This document shows, one piece after another, positions 9,157 to 19,723 of a DNA stretch of 64,000 bases (its first letter is position 1; the number at the start of each line of letters is the position of its first letter). The position numbers were made by a program, and so were the translations under genes. Source of the DNA: Eubacterium ventriosum (GTDB taxonomy: Bacteria > Bacillota > Clostridia > Lachnospirales > Lachnospiraceae). Below the pieces are notes generated by a model, which had not been told where the DNA came from, did no database searches, and saw nothing but the letters and a program-made list of their open reading frames with translations. Where the stretch lies: contig NZ_CP102282.1 of assembly GCF_025150745.1 (NCBI RefSeq), positions 1,809,501 through 1,873,500 of the forward strand, given 5' to 3'.

Positions 9157-10386
9157 ATGTTTAAAAGAGTGATTTGGATTATACTTGACAGTGTTGGCAT
9201 TGGGGAATTGCCTGATGCAGATTTGTTTGGAGATGTGGGAGCGGACACATTAGGACACATTTTCGAAACAATTAAAGATTATAATCTACCTAATATGGGA
9301 AAATTAGGACTTGGAAACATTGATGGAATAGCAGAATCTATTAAGAAATCAGATGCTACAGACCATGACATAATATCCGGTTCTGCCAAGAAATTGGAGC
9401 CTGTAGGTATATATGGAAAGGCTAAGGAAGTATCTGCCGGAAAGGATACAACAGTTGGTCATTTTGAAATGACAGGCATTTGGACTAAACAGAAGTTTCC
9501 AACTTATCCTAATGGTTTTCCTAAAGAGATAATAGACAGATTTATTGAAGAGTCAGGAATACCGGGAGTGTTGTACAATGGAGTGGCTTCAGGAACAGAA
9601 GTTATAAAACAGTATGGAGTTGAACATGAAAAGACTAAGAAACCTATTGTTTATACTTCAGCGGACAGCGTATTTCAAATTGCCTGCAACGAAGATGTGT
9701 ACTCACCTGAAGAATTGTACAGAATATGTATGGTTGCACGAAAGATTCTTGTTGGGAAAAATCAGGTTGCGAGAGTAATTGCAAGACCTTTTGTGGACAA
9801 AAATGGAGTTTATACAAGAACATCTAATAGAAAGGATTTTTCAGTTGAACCGGAAGATGGTAACCTTTTAGATGTTTTAAACAAGAATAATATTAATGTA
9901 TGGGCTGTTGGAAAAATAAATGATATTTTCTGCGGAAAAGGAATAAATAAGGCAGTTCACATTGACGACAATATGGACGGAGTTGATAAGACTTTAATGT
10001 TTATGAATGAAATGGACAAGGGACTTATTTTTACAAATCTTGTAGAATTTGACTCTAAATGGGGCCACAGAAGAGATGTGGACGGGTACAGCAGGGGACT
10101 CGTGGATTTTGATAACCGATTACCTGAAATTATCAGTAATCTTAGAGATGACGACTTGCTTATAATAAATGCAGACCATGGATGTGATCCGACTTTTAAG
10201 GGAACAGATCACACAAGAGAATACATTCCGGTTCTTATGTATGGAAAAAAAGCAAACAGTGGAGTGAATCTTCACGTGTTGAATACTTTTGCAGACATAG
10301 GTCAGACAATTGCAGACAATTTTGGGTGCAAGATTGCTATGGGAACAAGCAGATTGGAGGAAATATGGAAAAACAATATCATATAA
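9157..10386 (+). CDS. deoB: Phosphopentomutase
   Basis: Interconverts (deoxy)ribose-1-phosphate and (deoxy)ribose-5-phosphate in nucleoside salvage. The 409-residue alkaline-phosphatase-superfamily enzyme shows [18 protein letters not shown] (metal Asp), the nucleophile region [15 protein letters not shown], and metal ligands in [21 protein letters not shown]. An AAAGGGGAA motif precedes the ATG. Its 3' end overlaps the next gene (uridine phosphorylase) by 22 bases, so the two steps of nucleoside breakdown are translationally coupled. Confidence 0.96.
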   Translation: MFKRVIWIILDSVGIGELPDADLFGDVGADTLGHIFETIKDYNLPNMGKLGLGNIDGIAESIKKSDATDHDIISGSAKKLEPVGIYGKAKEVSAGKDTTVGHFEMTGIWTKQKFPTYPNGFPKEIIDRFIEESGIPGVLYNGVASGTEVIKQYGVEHEKTKKPIVYTSADSVFQIACNEDVYSPEELYRICMVARKILVGKNQVARVIARPFVDKNGVYTRTSNRKDFSVEPEDGNLLDVLNKNNINVWAVGKINDIFCGKGINKAVHIDDNMDGVDKTLMFMNEMDKGLIFTNLVEFDSKWGHRRDVDGYSRGLVDFDNRLPEIISNLRDDDLLIINADHGCDPTFKGTDHTREYIPVLMYGKKANSGVNLHVLNTFADIGQTIADNFGCKIAMGTSRLEEIWKNNII

Positions 10387-11126
10387 AACTTTCAAGTGAA
10401 GATATAGGAAAATATGTTATTTTGCCGGGAGACCCGGGAAGATGTAAAGAGATTGCTAAATATTTTGATGAACCTAAATTTGTTACATCAAATAGAGAAT
10501 ATACAACATATACGGGTACTATTTTAGGAGAAAAAGTTTCAGTAACATCTACAGGAATAGGAGGCCCGTCAGCAGCAATTGCAATGGAAGAATTAGTGGC
10601 CTGTGGCGCACATACTTTTGTAAGAATAGGAACTTGCGGAGGGATTAATACTAAAGTTAAGTCAGGTGATATGGTTATAGCAACAGGCGCAATAAGAATG
10701 GAGGGTACAAGTAGGGAGTATGCTCCAATAGAATATCCTGCAGTACCTGATTTTCAGGTTGCTACAGCGTTGGTCCAGGCGTGCAAAGAGTTAAATAAAC
10801 CATATCATTGTGGAGTTGTTCAGTGTAAGGATTCTTTTTATGGACAGCATAATCCTAACAGAATGCCAGTTTCTTATGAACTACTTAACAAATGGGAAGC
10901 CTGGAAAAGGTTAGGTGTACTTGCAAGTGAAATGGAATCAGCAGCTTTGTTTACTGTTGCAGATTCTTTGGGGGTAAGATGTGGTTCTGTTTTCAATGTT
11001 ATTTGGAATCAGGAAAGAAAAGCATTAGGGTATGAGGAACCGGACTGTCTAGATACTGACATTGCTGTCAGAGCAGCGGTTTTGGCAATAAAACTATTAA
11101 TAGAGGAAAGTAAAAATGACAGATAA
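10365..11126 (+). CDS. udp: Uridine phosphorylase
   Basis: Cleaves uridine with phosphate to uracil and ribose-1-phosphate, which deoB then converts to ribose-5-phosphate. The 253-residue NP-1 family protein has the phosphate loop [38 protein letters not shown] and the ribose-binding [10 protein letters not shown]. The frame is open from 10326, but TTGGAGG 5 bases before ATG 10365 fixes the start inside the end of deoB. B. subtilis has pupG at this place; the sequence here fits uridine-type phosphorylases better. Confidence 0.9.
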   Translation: MEKQYHIKLSSEDIGKYVILPGDPGRCKEIAKYFDEPKFVTSNREYTTYTGTILGEKVSVTSTGIGGPSAAIAMEELVACGAHTFVRIGTCGGINTKVKSGDMVIATGAIRMEGTSREYAPIEYPAVPDFQVATALVQACKELNKPYHCGVVQCKDSFYGQHNPNRMPVSYELLNKWEAWKRLGVLASEMESAALFTVADSLGVRCGSVFNVIWNQERKALGYEEPDCLDTDIAVRAAVLAIKLLIEESKNDR

Positions 11127-13275
11127 TGAAAAAATAAGGTCTACGCTAAGTAAAAAAGTAAAAAAAACAAAAGATTCTTTTCATACAGCATATAATAAAC
11201 ATACAATTTATATGTATATTGTAGTTGCCTTAGTGTTAACCTTTATAGTTGAAATGATTGCAGGTATTGCAGCTTTTGATCACTCAAAGATGTATGGAGT
11301 TTATTTTCTTATAGGTTCTCCATATGTGTTCATATGTAATGCATTTATAGTTATGATGACGTTATCTTTTACACTTTTGTTGAGAAAACGTATTTTTTGG
11401 ATTAGTGTAATTTCAGTAATGTGGATAATACTTGGAGTTACCAACGGTGTGCTTGTGGCAACAAGGGTAACACCACTTACTGCATCAGATTTCAGATTAA
11501 TTGACAGTGCTTTTTCAATTATGGACAAGTATTTTTCTATTTGGCAGATTATTCTTGTTATAATTGGAGTAATAGCAGCTTTGGCAGTTCTTGTGTTACT
11601 GTTTTTCAGGGCACCAAAAGTAGACCATAAGATTAAGTATGGACGAAACATAGTTGCAATTGTTTTAATATGGGTTATTGGAATGGGTGCAATTAATTTG
11701 GGAATTGCTTCAGGTCTTATTAATAAGAAATTTGGAAACTTAAGAGATAGTTATTTTAAATATGGCTTTGCATACTGTTTTACTAACAGCGTTTTAAATA
11801 CGGGAATACAGAAGCCTAAAAATTATTCAGCAAGCTCAATTAAAAAGATTGTTGATGAAGAAGAAAGTCAGGCAACGGAGGCAACAGAGAAGACACCTAA
11901 TATTATTTTTCTTCAGTTAGAGTCATTCTTTGACCTTAATAATATGACAAATATTAAGCTTTCAGATAATCCTGTACCTAATTTCGAAAAATTATACAAT
12001 GAGTGTCCAAGTGGATATTTAACTGTTCCGGTAGTTGGAGCAGGAACTGTAAATACTGAATTTGAAATAATGACAGGAATGAACCTTGACGATTTTGGCT
12101 CAGGAGAACTTCCATTTAAGACTGTTTTAACAAATCATACAAGTGAAAGCATTTGCTATAACTTAAAAGAATACGGTTACAAATGTCACGCAATTCATAA
12201 TAATACAGCAACATTTTATGGAAGAAACAAGGTATTTTCTAACCTTGGTTATGATACATTTTCATCTATAGAAACTATGAATGTTACAGAATTTACTCCA
12301 ACAGGATGGGCGAAAGATAAGTTCTTAAAAGATGAAATTTTGGATACACTTGATCTTACAACTGAGCAGGATTTTATTTATGCAATTTCAGTTCAGGGAC
12401 ATGGGTCATATAGTGTTGACGACAGCTACGAATCAAAAATCAAAGTTACAGGTTTAGATGACGAAAGCTTAACAAAGGAATATGAATATTATGCCGACCA
12501 GACCAGGGAAATGGATAAGTTTATAGGAAGTCTTGTTAAGGCTTTAAAGAAACGTAAAGAGGAAACCATACTTGTTATGTACGGAGACCATTTACCTTCT
12601 CTCGGTATAACTGCCGAAAATCTAAAGAATAAGAACGTATATCAGACTCAGTATGTTATTTGGAGTAATTTTGACAATGATTATTACAAAAACAAAAAGG
12701 TTAAGGCTTATCAGTTAGAGTCAAGAATTTTAAAGCCGCTTAAGATGACAGCCGGAGTTATTAATAACTATACACAGTTCCATAGAAAGGACAGTGATTA
12801 TAAGGAGAACCTTAAAAATTTGGCATATGATATGCTTTATGGTGATAATTATGCCAGTGGCGAGGAAAATCCTTATGTTGCAACAGATTTGCAACTAGGA
12901 ATACATCCGGCAAGGTTAACAAACATACAGCAGGTATATGAAGATGATGTTATAGACGGATTTTTCTATGGTGAAAATTTTAATACTTACAGTAAGGTTT
13001 ACATTAACGATGAAGAAATGGAAACAGACTTTATTGATAACAATACGTTAATGGTAAGAGACTGTAACATTAAATATGGCGACAAAGTAGTTGTATGCCA
13101 GCAGGACGCAGATGGAGTAATTTTAACTCAAACAGATGAGTTTACTTATAGTGAAGATGAAATTAAACCACCTAATTATACGCCACCTGAAACAAAAAAG
13201 GCGAAAGCAACTAAAAAGTCAAAGAAATCTAAAAAGTCAAAGAAGAATAAGGAAGCAGAAACAACTTCTAAATAA
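11116..13275 (+). CDS. LTA synthase-family phosphoglycerol transferase
   Basis: A 719-residue polytopic enzyme of the alkaline phosphatase/sulfatase fold. Five transmembrane helices (about 30-50, 62-82, 90-112, 138-162, 178-198) lead to an extracellular domain with [12 protein letters not shown], the catalytic Thr region [24 protein letters not shown] and [11 protein letters not shown]. It probably adds glycerol phosphate from phosphatidylglycerol to a surface polymer; teichoic acid or glycan as acceptor is unknown. After the catalytic domain comes a beta-rich IPT/TIG-like segment (about 600-680) and a Lys-rich tail. Start overlaps udp by 11 bases. Confidence 0.88.
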   Translation: MTDNEKIRSTLSKKVKKTKDSFHTAYNKHTIYMYIVVALVLTFIVEMIAGIAAFDHSKMYGVYFLIGSPYVFICNAFIVMMTLSFTLLLRKRIFWISVISVMWIILGVTNGVLVATRVTPLTASDFRLIDSAFSIMDKYFSIWQIILVIIGVIAALAVLVLLFFRAPKVDHKIKYGRNIVAIVLIWVIGMGAINLGIASGLINKKFGNLRDSYFKYGFAYCFTNSVLNTGIQKPKNYSASSIKKIVDEEESQATEATEKTPNIIFLQLESFFDLNNMTNIKLSDNPVPNFEKLYNECPSGYLTVPVVGAGTVNTEFEIMTGMNLDDFGSGELPFKTVLTNHTSESICYNLKEYGYKCHAIHNNTATFYGRNKVFSNLGYDTFSSIETMNVTEFTPTGWAKDKFLKDEILDTLDLTTEQDFIYAISVQGHGSYSVDDSYESKIKVTGLDDESLTKEYEYYADQTREMDKFIGSLVKALKKRKEETILVMYGDHLPSLGITAENLKNKNVYQTQYVIWSNFDNDYYKNKKVKAYQLESRILKPLKMTAGVINNYTQFHRKDSDYKENLKNLAYDMLYGDNYASGEENPYVATDLQLGIHPARLTNIQQVYEDDVIDGFFYGENFNTYSKVYINDEEMETDFIDNNTLMVRDCNIKYGDKVVVCQQDADGVILTQTDEFTYSEDEIKPPNYTPPETKKAKATKKSKKSKKSKKNKEAETTSK

Positions 13276-13316
13276 AAGAATTTTAAACTTAAAAAATATG
13301 AATATATATGTTTTTT

Positions 13317-13353
13317 CTCCATTACAATATAATAAATGTAGTGGAGTTTTTTT
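13317..13353 (+). terminator. Terminator directly in front of the dacF start
   Basis: CTCCATTACA at 13317-13326 pairs with TGTAGTGGAG at 13337-13346 (one G-T pair) and runs into seven T. The dacF ATG begins only 4 bases after the T-run, so the only Shine-Dalgarno-like GGAG is inside the 3' arm. Confidence 0.8.
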
Positions 13354-13356
13354 GTT

Positions 13357-14520
13357 ATGAAAAAAATGATAGCAATAGTAATGGTAATTGTAATAATATC
13401 GCAGGTTCCTGTTTTTGGCGAAGAAAGTCATGAACTTAATATTGATTCAAAATCATGCGTATTAATGGAAAGCAGTACAGGAATGGTTTTGTATGAAAAC
13501 AATCAGAATGAAAAACTTAGTCCTGCAAGCATAACCAAAATAATGACTTTGGTACTTATTTTTGATGCAATACATAGTGGAAAAATAAAGCTTACGGATG
13601 TGGCAACAACAAGTGCTTATGCCAAAAGTATGGGAGGCTCTCAGGTTTTTCTGGAAGAGGGAGAAACCCAGACTGTGGAAACACTTATAAAGTGTATTAT
13701 TATTGCTTCCGGAAATGATGCTTCTGTTGTAATGGCAGAAATGATTGCAGGTTCGGAAGAAGCATTTGTTAAGAAAATGAACGAAAGAGCAAAAAGTCTT
13801 GGAATGAACAACACTCATTTTATTGACTGCTGCGGGCTTACGGATTCTGATGACCATTATACAACTGCAAAGGATGTGGCTTTAATGTCCAGAGAGTTAA
13901 TTGAAAAATATCCTGAAATATTTAAGTATTCGACAATATGGATGGAGTCAATAACCCATAAGACAAAGGCGGGAGAGAAAGAATTTGTACTGTCTAATAC
14001 CAATAAGCTTTTAAAAACCAATCAGTATGTAAAAGGTCTTAAAACAGGAAGCACCTCAAAAGCAAAATATTGTGTGTCAACGGTGGCAGAAAAGGATGGC
14101 GTTCAGTTAATTGCCGTGGTTATGGCTGCACCTGATTATAAAATAAGATTTAAGGAATCAGAAAAACTGATTAACTACGGATTTTCCAATTGTAAGGTTT
14201 ACACTGACAATGACGGATATAAAACGAAAATAAAAGTAACCAATGGAAAGAAAGACAAAGTTGACATTTCAACTAACAGGTTTTCTTACGTAGATACAAA
14301 AGGAAGGGACCTTTCAAAAGTAACAAAAAAGGTATTTGTAAATAAAAAAGTGAAGGCTCCTGTTAAGAAAAATCAAAAAGTAGGCTATATTGAATATTAT
14401 TTTAATGACAAATCAATTGGAAAAAGTGACATAGTAAGTGTTACAAATGTGGAAAAAGCGGACTATTTTCATACAATAAAATCTTTTGGCTTACGATTAC
14501 TACAATTACAGTATTCTTAA
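13357..14520 (+). CDS. dacF: D-alanyl-D-alanine carboxypeptidase (DacF-type PBP5 family)
   Basis: A 387-residue low-molecular-weight penicillin-binding protein that trims the terminal D-Ala of muropeptides. An N-terminal signal peptide (residues 1-21, ending VFGEE) is followed by the S11 peptidase motifs SPASITK (SxxK), SGN in IIASGNDAS, and LKTGSTSKA (KTG); the C-terminal beta domain (about 270-370) and a weak amphipathic tail end match the family. In B. subtilis dacF follows drm-pupG, as here. A second paralogue lies at 16044-17234, with scpAB between them. Confidence 0.92.
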   Translation: MKKMIAIVMVIVIISQVPVFGEESHELNIDSKSCVLMESSTGMVLYENNQNEKLSPASITKIMTLVLIFDAIHSGKIKLTDVATTSAYAKSMGGSQVFLEEGETQTVETLIKCIIIASGNDASVVMAEMIAGSEEAFVKKMNERAKSLGMNNTHFIDCCGLTDSDDHYTTAKDVALMSRELIEKYPEIFKYSTIWMESITHKTKAGEKEFVLSNTNKLLKTNQYVKGLKTGSTSKAKYCVSTVAEKDGVQLIAVVMAAPDYKIRFKESEKLINYGFSNCKVYTDNDGYKTKIKVTNGKKDKVDISTNRFSYVDTKGRDLSKVTKKVFVNKKVKAPVKKNQKVGYIEYYFNDKSIGKSDIVSVTNVEKADYFHTIKSFGLRLLQLQYS

Positions 14521-14586
14521 AAACTATTGAAAAAAACAGGTTTTTTTTGTAAAATCATAAATTGTACTAAAAGAAGAGAGAAAATT

Positions 14587-15330
14587 ATGGAATTAGAAGT
14601 TAAGTTACAGGTTTTTGAAGGACCTTTAGATTTATTATTACATTTAATTGAAAAGAATAAAGTAGATATATATGACATTCCAATTGTTGAAATTACGGAA
14701 CAGTATCTTGATTATGTAAGCAAGATGCCTAAAGATGATTTGGATTTGGCAAGTGAGTTTCTTGTAATGGCAGCAACTCTTATTGATATTAAGAGTAAGA
14801 TGCTTCTTCCTAAAGAAGTTGATGAGAATGGTGAAGAGATTGATCCAAGAGCAGAACTTGTTGAAAAGCTGATTGAGTATAAGGTATACAAGTATGCGGC
14901 TGTGGAACTGCGCGACATGCAGGTTTATGCAGGAAAGTCATTATATAAAGAACCTACAATTCCTGACGAGGTGGCAAAATATGCACCTCCGGTAGATTTA
15001 GATAATCTTCTTAAGGACGTGGACCTTGAAAAATTAAATGAGATTTTTAAGATGGTGTTAAAAAGACAGATGGATAAAATTGATCCGGTTAGAAGCACCT
15101 TTGGAAAAATCGAAATGGAAGAAGTAAGTCTTCCTGAAAAAATAGATTATGTGGCAAACAAGGTTAAGAAAAAGAAGAGATGCAGTTTTAAGCAGTTGCT
15201 TGAAGAACAAAGTTCAAAGATGGAAGTTATTGTTTCATTTTTGGCGGTGCTTGAATTAATTAAAATAGGTCAGATTGAGGTTCATCAGGAAAGAACATTT
15301 GACGATATTTATATTGATTCAATAGAATAA
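14587..15330 (+). CDS. scpA: Segregation and condensation protein ScpA
   Basis: The kleisin subunit of the Smc-ScpA-ScpB condensin, which bridges the Smc heads (smc is at 43764). The 247-residue protein opens with the typical VFEGPLDLLLHLIEKNKVDIYDIPI block (residues 8-32), has an acidic/charged middle and a C-terminal winged helix (about 175-245) with KKKRCSFKQLLEE. Start ATG 14587 is chosen for the AGAGAG tract before it; the longer open frame from 14527 has no RBS. Co-transcribed with scpB, 21 bases downstream. Confidence 0.94.
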   Translation: MELEVKLQVFEGPLDLLLHLIEKNKVDIYDIPIVEITEQYLDYVSKMPKDDLDLASEFLVMAATLIDIKSKMLLPKEVDENGEEIDPRAELVEKLIEYKVYKYAAVELRDMQVYAGKSLYKEPTIPDEVAKYAPPVDLDNLLKDVDLEKLNEIFKMVLKRQMDKIDPVRSTFGKIEMEEVSLPEKIDYVANKVKKKKRCSFKQLLEEQSSKMEVIVSFLAVLELIKIGQIEVHQERTFDDIYIDSIE

Positions 15331-15351
15331 TATACTAGGCAGGTTTAATAT

Positions 15352-15918
15352 ATGGAAATAAATTACGAAGCACAGATTGAGGCCATTCTTTTTACAATGG
15401 GTGAATCTGTTGAAATTACAAAAATAGCTAAGGCTTTAGAATTAAAGCCCGGCGAAGTTAAGAAGATTGTAAAATCAATGCAGGAGAAAATGAACGACAG
15501 TTCAAGAGGAATAAAAATCATAGAATTAGACGGTGCGTACCAAATGTGTACTAAGCCTGAAATGTATGAGGCGTTAATCAGAGTTGCAAAGCAGCCTAGA
15601 AAGCAGGTTTTAACAGATGTTTTAATGGAAACTTTGTCGATTATTGCATATAAGCAGCCTATAACAAAATCTGAAATTGAAAGAATCAGAGGTGTAAAAT
15701 CTGATTTTGCTGTAAATAAGCTTGTTGAATACGAATTGGTTCAGGAAGTGGGAAGAATGGATACACCGGGAAGACCCTTATTGTTCGGTACAACAGAGGA
15801 ATTCTTAAGAAGATTTGGTGTTGAATCAGCCGATAGCCTTCCAATGGTTAATCCTGATGTAATCGAAGAATTTAAGCAGGAAGCTGAGGAAGAAGTAACA
15901 TTAAAATCTAACGATTAA
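15352..15918 (+). CDS. scpB: Segregation and condensation protein ScpB
   Basis: A 188-residue double winged-helix protein that dimerises and binds ScpA in the condensin complex. Visible motifs: IEAILFTMGESVEI at the N-terminus, MCTKPEMYEAL, and the strongly conserved ETLSIIAYKQPITKSEIERIRGVKSD (broken here into two blocks), then GRPLLFGTTEEFLRRFG. Directly follows scpA; a long hairpin terminator ends the pair. Confidence 0.95.
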   Translation: MEINYEAQIEAILFTMGESVEITKIAKALELKPGEVKKIVKSMQEKMNDSSRGIKIIELDGAYQMCTKPEMYEALIRVAKQPRKQVLTDVLMETLSIIAYKQPITKSEIERIRGVKSDFAVNKLVEYELVQEVGRMDTPGRPLLFGTTEEFLRRFGVESADSLPMVNPDVIEEFKQEAEEEVTLKSND

Positions 15919-15949
15919 GATTAGTGTATAATTTGATTTAATAACAAAG

Positions 15950-16002
15950 GAGTTATTTTAAGACCAATTTGAAAGAATATGGTTTTGAGATAGCTCTTTT
16001 TT
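15950..16002 (+). terminator. Terminator after scpAB
   Basis: A 17-bp stem with several G-T pairs (15950-15966 with 15980-15996) ends in six T. Confidence 0.85.
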
Positions 16003-16043
16003 GCATATATTTTATAGATTACATAAAATGGTAATAACATAAA

Positions 16044-17234
16044 TTGAGAATTGGAAGTAAATTAAAAAATTATTTAAAGAATAGTTCTTTAAATTATTCA
16101 GGAAAAATATTTATATGCGTTTGTTTAATAATATGCATTACAATAAATTTTTTAAAGGTCAATAGTTTTGGAAAAGATTTAGACCTTAAATCAAAATCAG
16201 CAGTTTTGATAGATGGAAATACGGGAAGAATTCTTTATGGCAAAAATGAAAATGAAAAAATGCCAATGGCAAGCACAACTAAGATTATGACTTGTATAGT
16301 GGCACTTGAAAGTGGAAAGATGAATCAGATTATTAAAGCTTCTTCTAAGGCTGTATCAATGCCAAAGGTAAAAATGTATGCAAAGAAGGGGGAACAGTAC
16401 TATCTAAAGGATTTGCTATATGCAATGATGCTTGAAAGTTTTAATGATGCGGCAATGATTGTGGCAGAAGGGATTGGTGGCAGTCAGGAAGAATTTGCAA
16501 AAATGATGAATAAAAAAGCAAAAGAAATAGGGGCAAAGAATACTAATTTCGTCACTCCTAACGGACTTGACGCTGATAATCATTATTCCACGGCATATGA
16601 TATGGCATTAATTGGTGCATATGCCACAAAGAATAAACAATTCAATGAAATTACTAATACTAAATCTTATTCTTTTACTGATGTTTCCGCAAAGAGAAGT
16701 ATTACAGTAAATAATAAAGATATGTTTTTGGCTATGGATAATGAGGCGATAGGAATAAAAACAGGTTTTACGGGAAAGGCAGGATATTGCTTTGTTGGAG
16801 CTGTAAAAAGTAATGGCAGACATTTTGTAAGCTGTGTTCTTGCCTGTGGCTGGCCCCCTAATAAAAGCTACAAGTGGAAAGATACAACAGCATTAATGAA
16901 TCATGGGAAGAGGGAATATAACGAGAAAAAAATAATAGCTTCCGGAACAAAGTTTCAAATAGAAATTCCTAATGGAACAAAAAAGAAAATCAATGTAGGT
17001 GTAAGTGAAGGTTATACGACACTTATTTCAGAAGATGACAATGTTAAATCGGAAACAAATTTTAATTATAAACTGCCAATAAAAAAAAGGGATGTTGTTG
17101 GAAATATTATAATAACCATTAATGGGAAAAAGACGAAAAAGATTATGCTGTACGCTTTTGAAAATGTGGAAAAATATGATTATAGATTTGTACTTAAAAA
17201 AATAATGAAAAAATTTTTCCTGTTTTACTTATGA
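16044..17234 (+). CDS. D-alanyl-D-alanine carboxypeptidase (second DacF-like paralogue)
   Basis: A 396-residue S11-family penicillin-binding protein. A long hydrophobic segment at residues 19-40 acts as signal or anchor; then come MASTTKIMTC (SxxK), SFN in LESFNDAAM instead of SGN, and IKTGFTGKAGYC (KTG). The SxN motif with Phe is seen in sporulation-type DacB/DacF relatives. The start is unclear: TTG 16044 is the only in-frame candidate before the signal segment and has no good RBS. It is a diverged paralogue of the gene at 13357. Confidence 0.85.
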   Translation: MRIGSKLKNYLKNSSLNYSGKIFICVCLIICITINFLKVNSFGKDLDLKSKSAVLIDGNTGRILYGKNENEKMPMASTTKIMTCIVALESGKMNQIIKASSKAVSMPKVKMYAKKGEQYYLKDLLYAMMLESFNDAAMIVAEGIGGSQEEFAKMMNKKAKEIGAKNTNFVTPNGLDADNHYSTAYDMALIGAYATKNKQFNEITNTKSYSFTDVSAKRSITVNNKDMFLAMDNEAIGIKTGFTGKAGYCFVGAVKSNGRHFVSCVLACGWPPNKSYKWKDTTALMNHGKREYNEKKIIASGTKFQIEIPNGTKKKINVGVSEGYTTLISEDDNVKSETNFNYKLPIKKRDVVGNIIITINGKKTKKIMLYAFENVEKYDYRFVLKKIMKKFFLFYL

Positions 17235-17317
17235 ATTTATATGTGGTATATTTATACCAAAAATGTATTTAGGTTTTTGAACGTAAAAAACTCAAGCAAA
17301 CTTGAAATGGAGGAACT

Positions 17318-18151
17318 ATGAAATTTACAAAGATGGAAGGCTGTGGCAATGACTATGTATATGTTAATGGCTTTGACACAAAAATAGAAGATCCAAATAA
17401 ATTATCAGAAATAGTAAGTAACAGACATTTTGGAATCGGTTCAGATGGACTTATCGTTATTAATCCGTCAGATGTTGCAGATTTTAAAATGAGTATGTAT
17501 AATGCAGATGGTTCAGAAGGCAAGATGTGTGGTAATGGCATACGTTGTGTTGCAAAATATGTATATGACAATAAGATGACTGACAAAACTACAATTACAG
17601 TAGAAACTTTATCAGGAATTAAAACATTAGTTTTAAATGTTGAAGATGACAAGGTTAAAACTGTTAGGGTTAATATGGGAAGTCCAATTTTGGAATCTGC
17701 TAAAGTACCTGTAGTTTCAGAAAAGGATAAGGTTATAGATGAACCTGTTATGGTCAACAATAAAGAATACAGAATCACATGCGTTTCAATGGGAAATCCT
17801 CATGCAATTACTTTTGTCGATGATATAGATTCTTTAGATATTGAACATATTGGACCAATGTTTGAAAAGAAAGAAATTTTTCCTGAGCAGGTTAATACTG
17901 AATTTATTCAGGTTGTAAGCAGAGATGTTATAAAAATGCGTGTCTGGGAAAGAGGTTCAGGAGAAACATTAGCCTGTGGTACAGGTGCATGTGCCAGCGT
18001 TGTGGCATGTGTTTTAAATGGCTTAACAGAAGACAAGGTTACTGTTAAACTTTTAGGCGGTGACTTATTTATTGAGTATAACAGGGATGAAAATACTGTT
18101 TATATGACAGGTCCTGCAAGAATAACTTTTACAGGGGAGTTTAATTACTAA
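17318..18151 (+). CDS. dapF: Diaminopimelate epimerase
   Basis: Converts LL- to meso-diaminopimelate for lysine and peptidoglycan. The 277-residue protein has both catalytic cysteines in their motifs, [12 protein letters not shown] (about residue 70) and [13 protein letters not shown] (about residue 219), plus the N-terminal [20 protein letters not shown] lies 6 bases before the ATG. murE, which uses the product, follows at once, making a cell-wall precursor pair. Confidence 0.97.
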   Translation: MKFTKMEGCGNDYVYVNGFDTKIEDPNKLSEIVSNRHFGIGSDGLIVINPSDVADFKMSMYNADGSEGKMCGNGIRCVAKYVYDNKMTDKTTITVETLSGIKTLVLNVEDDKVKTVRVNMGSPILESAKVPVVSEKDKVIDEPVMVNNKEYRITCVSMGNPHAITFVDDIDSLDIEHIGPMFEKKEIFPEQVNTEFIQVVSRDVIKMRVWERGSGETLACGTGACASVVACVLNGLTEDKVTVKLLGGDLFIEYNRDENTVYMTGPARITFTGEFNY

Positions 18152-18197
18152 TTTTGGAGTTACTTTAAAATTATGATACAAAGGTTTGGTGAAAAAA

Positions 18198-19673
18198 ATG
18201 AAATTAAAAGATTTATTAACTAAATTAGAATATAAGGTTGTTAAGGGCAGCGATACTATTGAAGTATCACATTTACAGAATGACTCAAGAAAAGTAAGTG
18301 ATGGAGATGCTTTTGTTTGTATTAAAGGTGCAGGTTTTGACGGTCACGAATTTATAAGAGATGTTGTTTCTAAGGGAGCAGTAGCAGTTGTTGTTATGGA
18401 GGATGTGGAAGTTGATGAAGATGTAACAGTTGTTAAAGTAGACGATACACGATTAGCTTTGGCATGTATGTCTGCAGACTATTTTGGAAATCCTGCTGAA
18501 AAACTTATTACTGTTGGTATTACAGGAACTAAGGGAAAAACAACAACTACATATATGGTTCGTTCAGTACTTGAAAGCGTTGGCATTAAGACAGGACTTA
18601 TTGGAACAATTGAAACAATAATAGGCGATGAAGTCACTCCTGCGAAGAATACAACACCTGAATCATATGTTGTTCAGGAAACTTTTGCAAAAATGGTTGA
18701 ACAAGGATGCAAGTGTGTAGTTATGGAAGTTTCATCTCAGGGACTTATGCTTCACAGAGTTTCAGGCTTTACATTTGATTATGGTATTTTTACAAATATT
18801 GAGCCTGATCATATCGGACCTAACGAGCATAAAGATTTTGACGATTACCTTCATTGCAAGAGCATGCTTTTAAAGCAATGTAAACATGGGATTGTAAATA
18901 TGGATGCTGATTTTATAGACAGAGTTTTGGAAGGTCATACCTGTGACATTGAAACATATGGTGTAAACGGTGATTATGATTTTAAGGCACAGGATATTAA
19001 ATTATTTACAAAGCCGGGATGCTTATGCGTATCTTATGACTTAAAGGGTAAGATGGACTTTCCTGTTGAAATTCATGTTCCGGGAATGTTTAGTGTATAC
19101 AATTCATTGTGTGCCATTGCTATTTGCAGTCACTTTACAGAAGATGTTGAAAAGATACAGACAGCCCTTGAAAATGTAAAAGTTAAGGGCAGAGTGGAAA
19201 TCATTCCTATATCAAAGCGATTCACTCTTATGATCGACTATGCTCATAATGCAATGAGCCTTGAGAGCCTTCTTACAAGTCTTAAACAGTACAATCCAAA
19301 GAGACTTGTAACAGTCTTTGGCTGTGGTGGAAACCGCTCAAAAGAAAGAAGATTTGAAATGGGGGAAGTTTCATCAAGATTATCAGACTTTACAATAGTT
19401 ACTTCTGATAATCCAAGATTTGAGGAACCTATGGATATTATTAATGATATATTAGTAGGGGTTAAAAAAGCTGACGGTGAATATGTTACTGTTCCTGACA
19501 GAAAGGATGCCATCAGATATGCAATTCTTAATGCAAAAGATGGAGACGTAATTATTCTTGCCGGAAAGGGTCATGAAGATTATCAGGAAATCAAAGGCGT
19601 AAAACATCCGATGGATGAAAGAGTTTTAATTAAAGAAATTATGGAAGAAGATCAGGTTAAGGCTATTTTATAA
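18198..19673 (+). CDS. murE: UDP-MurNAc-tripeptide synthetase MurE (meso-DAP-adding)
   Basis: Adds the third stem-peptide residue to UDP-MurNAc-L-Ala-D-Glu. About 491 residues; the ATP loop is GITGTKGKTTTTYM, then NTTPESYVVQ, the KGRVEIIP linker, and the specificity loop SDNPRFEEPMDII. DNPR in this loop is the known signature of enzymes that use meso-diaminopimelate, in keeping with dapF just upstream. Start ambiguous: TTG 18186, GTG 18189 or ATG 18198 follow an AAAGG; I give the ATG. Confidence 0.95.
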   Translation: MKLKDLLTKLEYKVVKGSDTIEVSHLQNDSRKVSDGDAFVCIKGAGFDGHEFIRDVVSKGAVAVVVMEDVEVDEDVTVVKVDDTRLALACMSADYFGNPAEKLITVGITGTKGKTTTTYMVRSVLESVGIKTGLIGTIETIIGDEVTPAKNTTPESYVVQETFAKMVEQGCKCVVMEVSSQGLMLHRVSGFTFDYGIFTNIEPDHIGPNEHKDFDDYLHCKSMLLKQCKHGIVNMDADFIDRVLEGHTCDIETYGVNGDYDFKAQDIKLFTKPGCLCVSYDLKGKMDFPVEIHVPGMFSVYNSLCAIAICSHFTEDVEKIQTALENVKVKGRVEIIPISKRFTLMIDYAHNAMSLESLLTSLKQYNPKRLVTVFGCGGNRSKERRFEMGEVSSRLSDFTIVTSDNPRFEEPMDIINDILVGVKKADGEYVTVPDRKDAIRYAILNAKDGDVIILAGKGHEDYQEIKGVKHPMDERVLIKEIMEEDQVKAIL

Positions 19674-19723
19674 GCTTTAATATTTAATATAGTATATTAA
19701 CTAATGAAAGAGAGAAAAGAGTT

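Noticed and set aside
13136-13360. 74-codon plus-strand frame over the end of the phosphoglycerol transferase gene
   Set aside because: Shadow of the Lys-rich tail in another frame.
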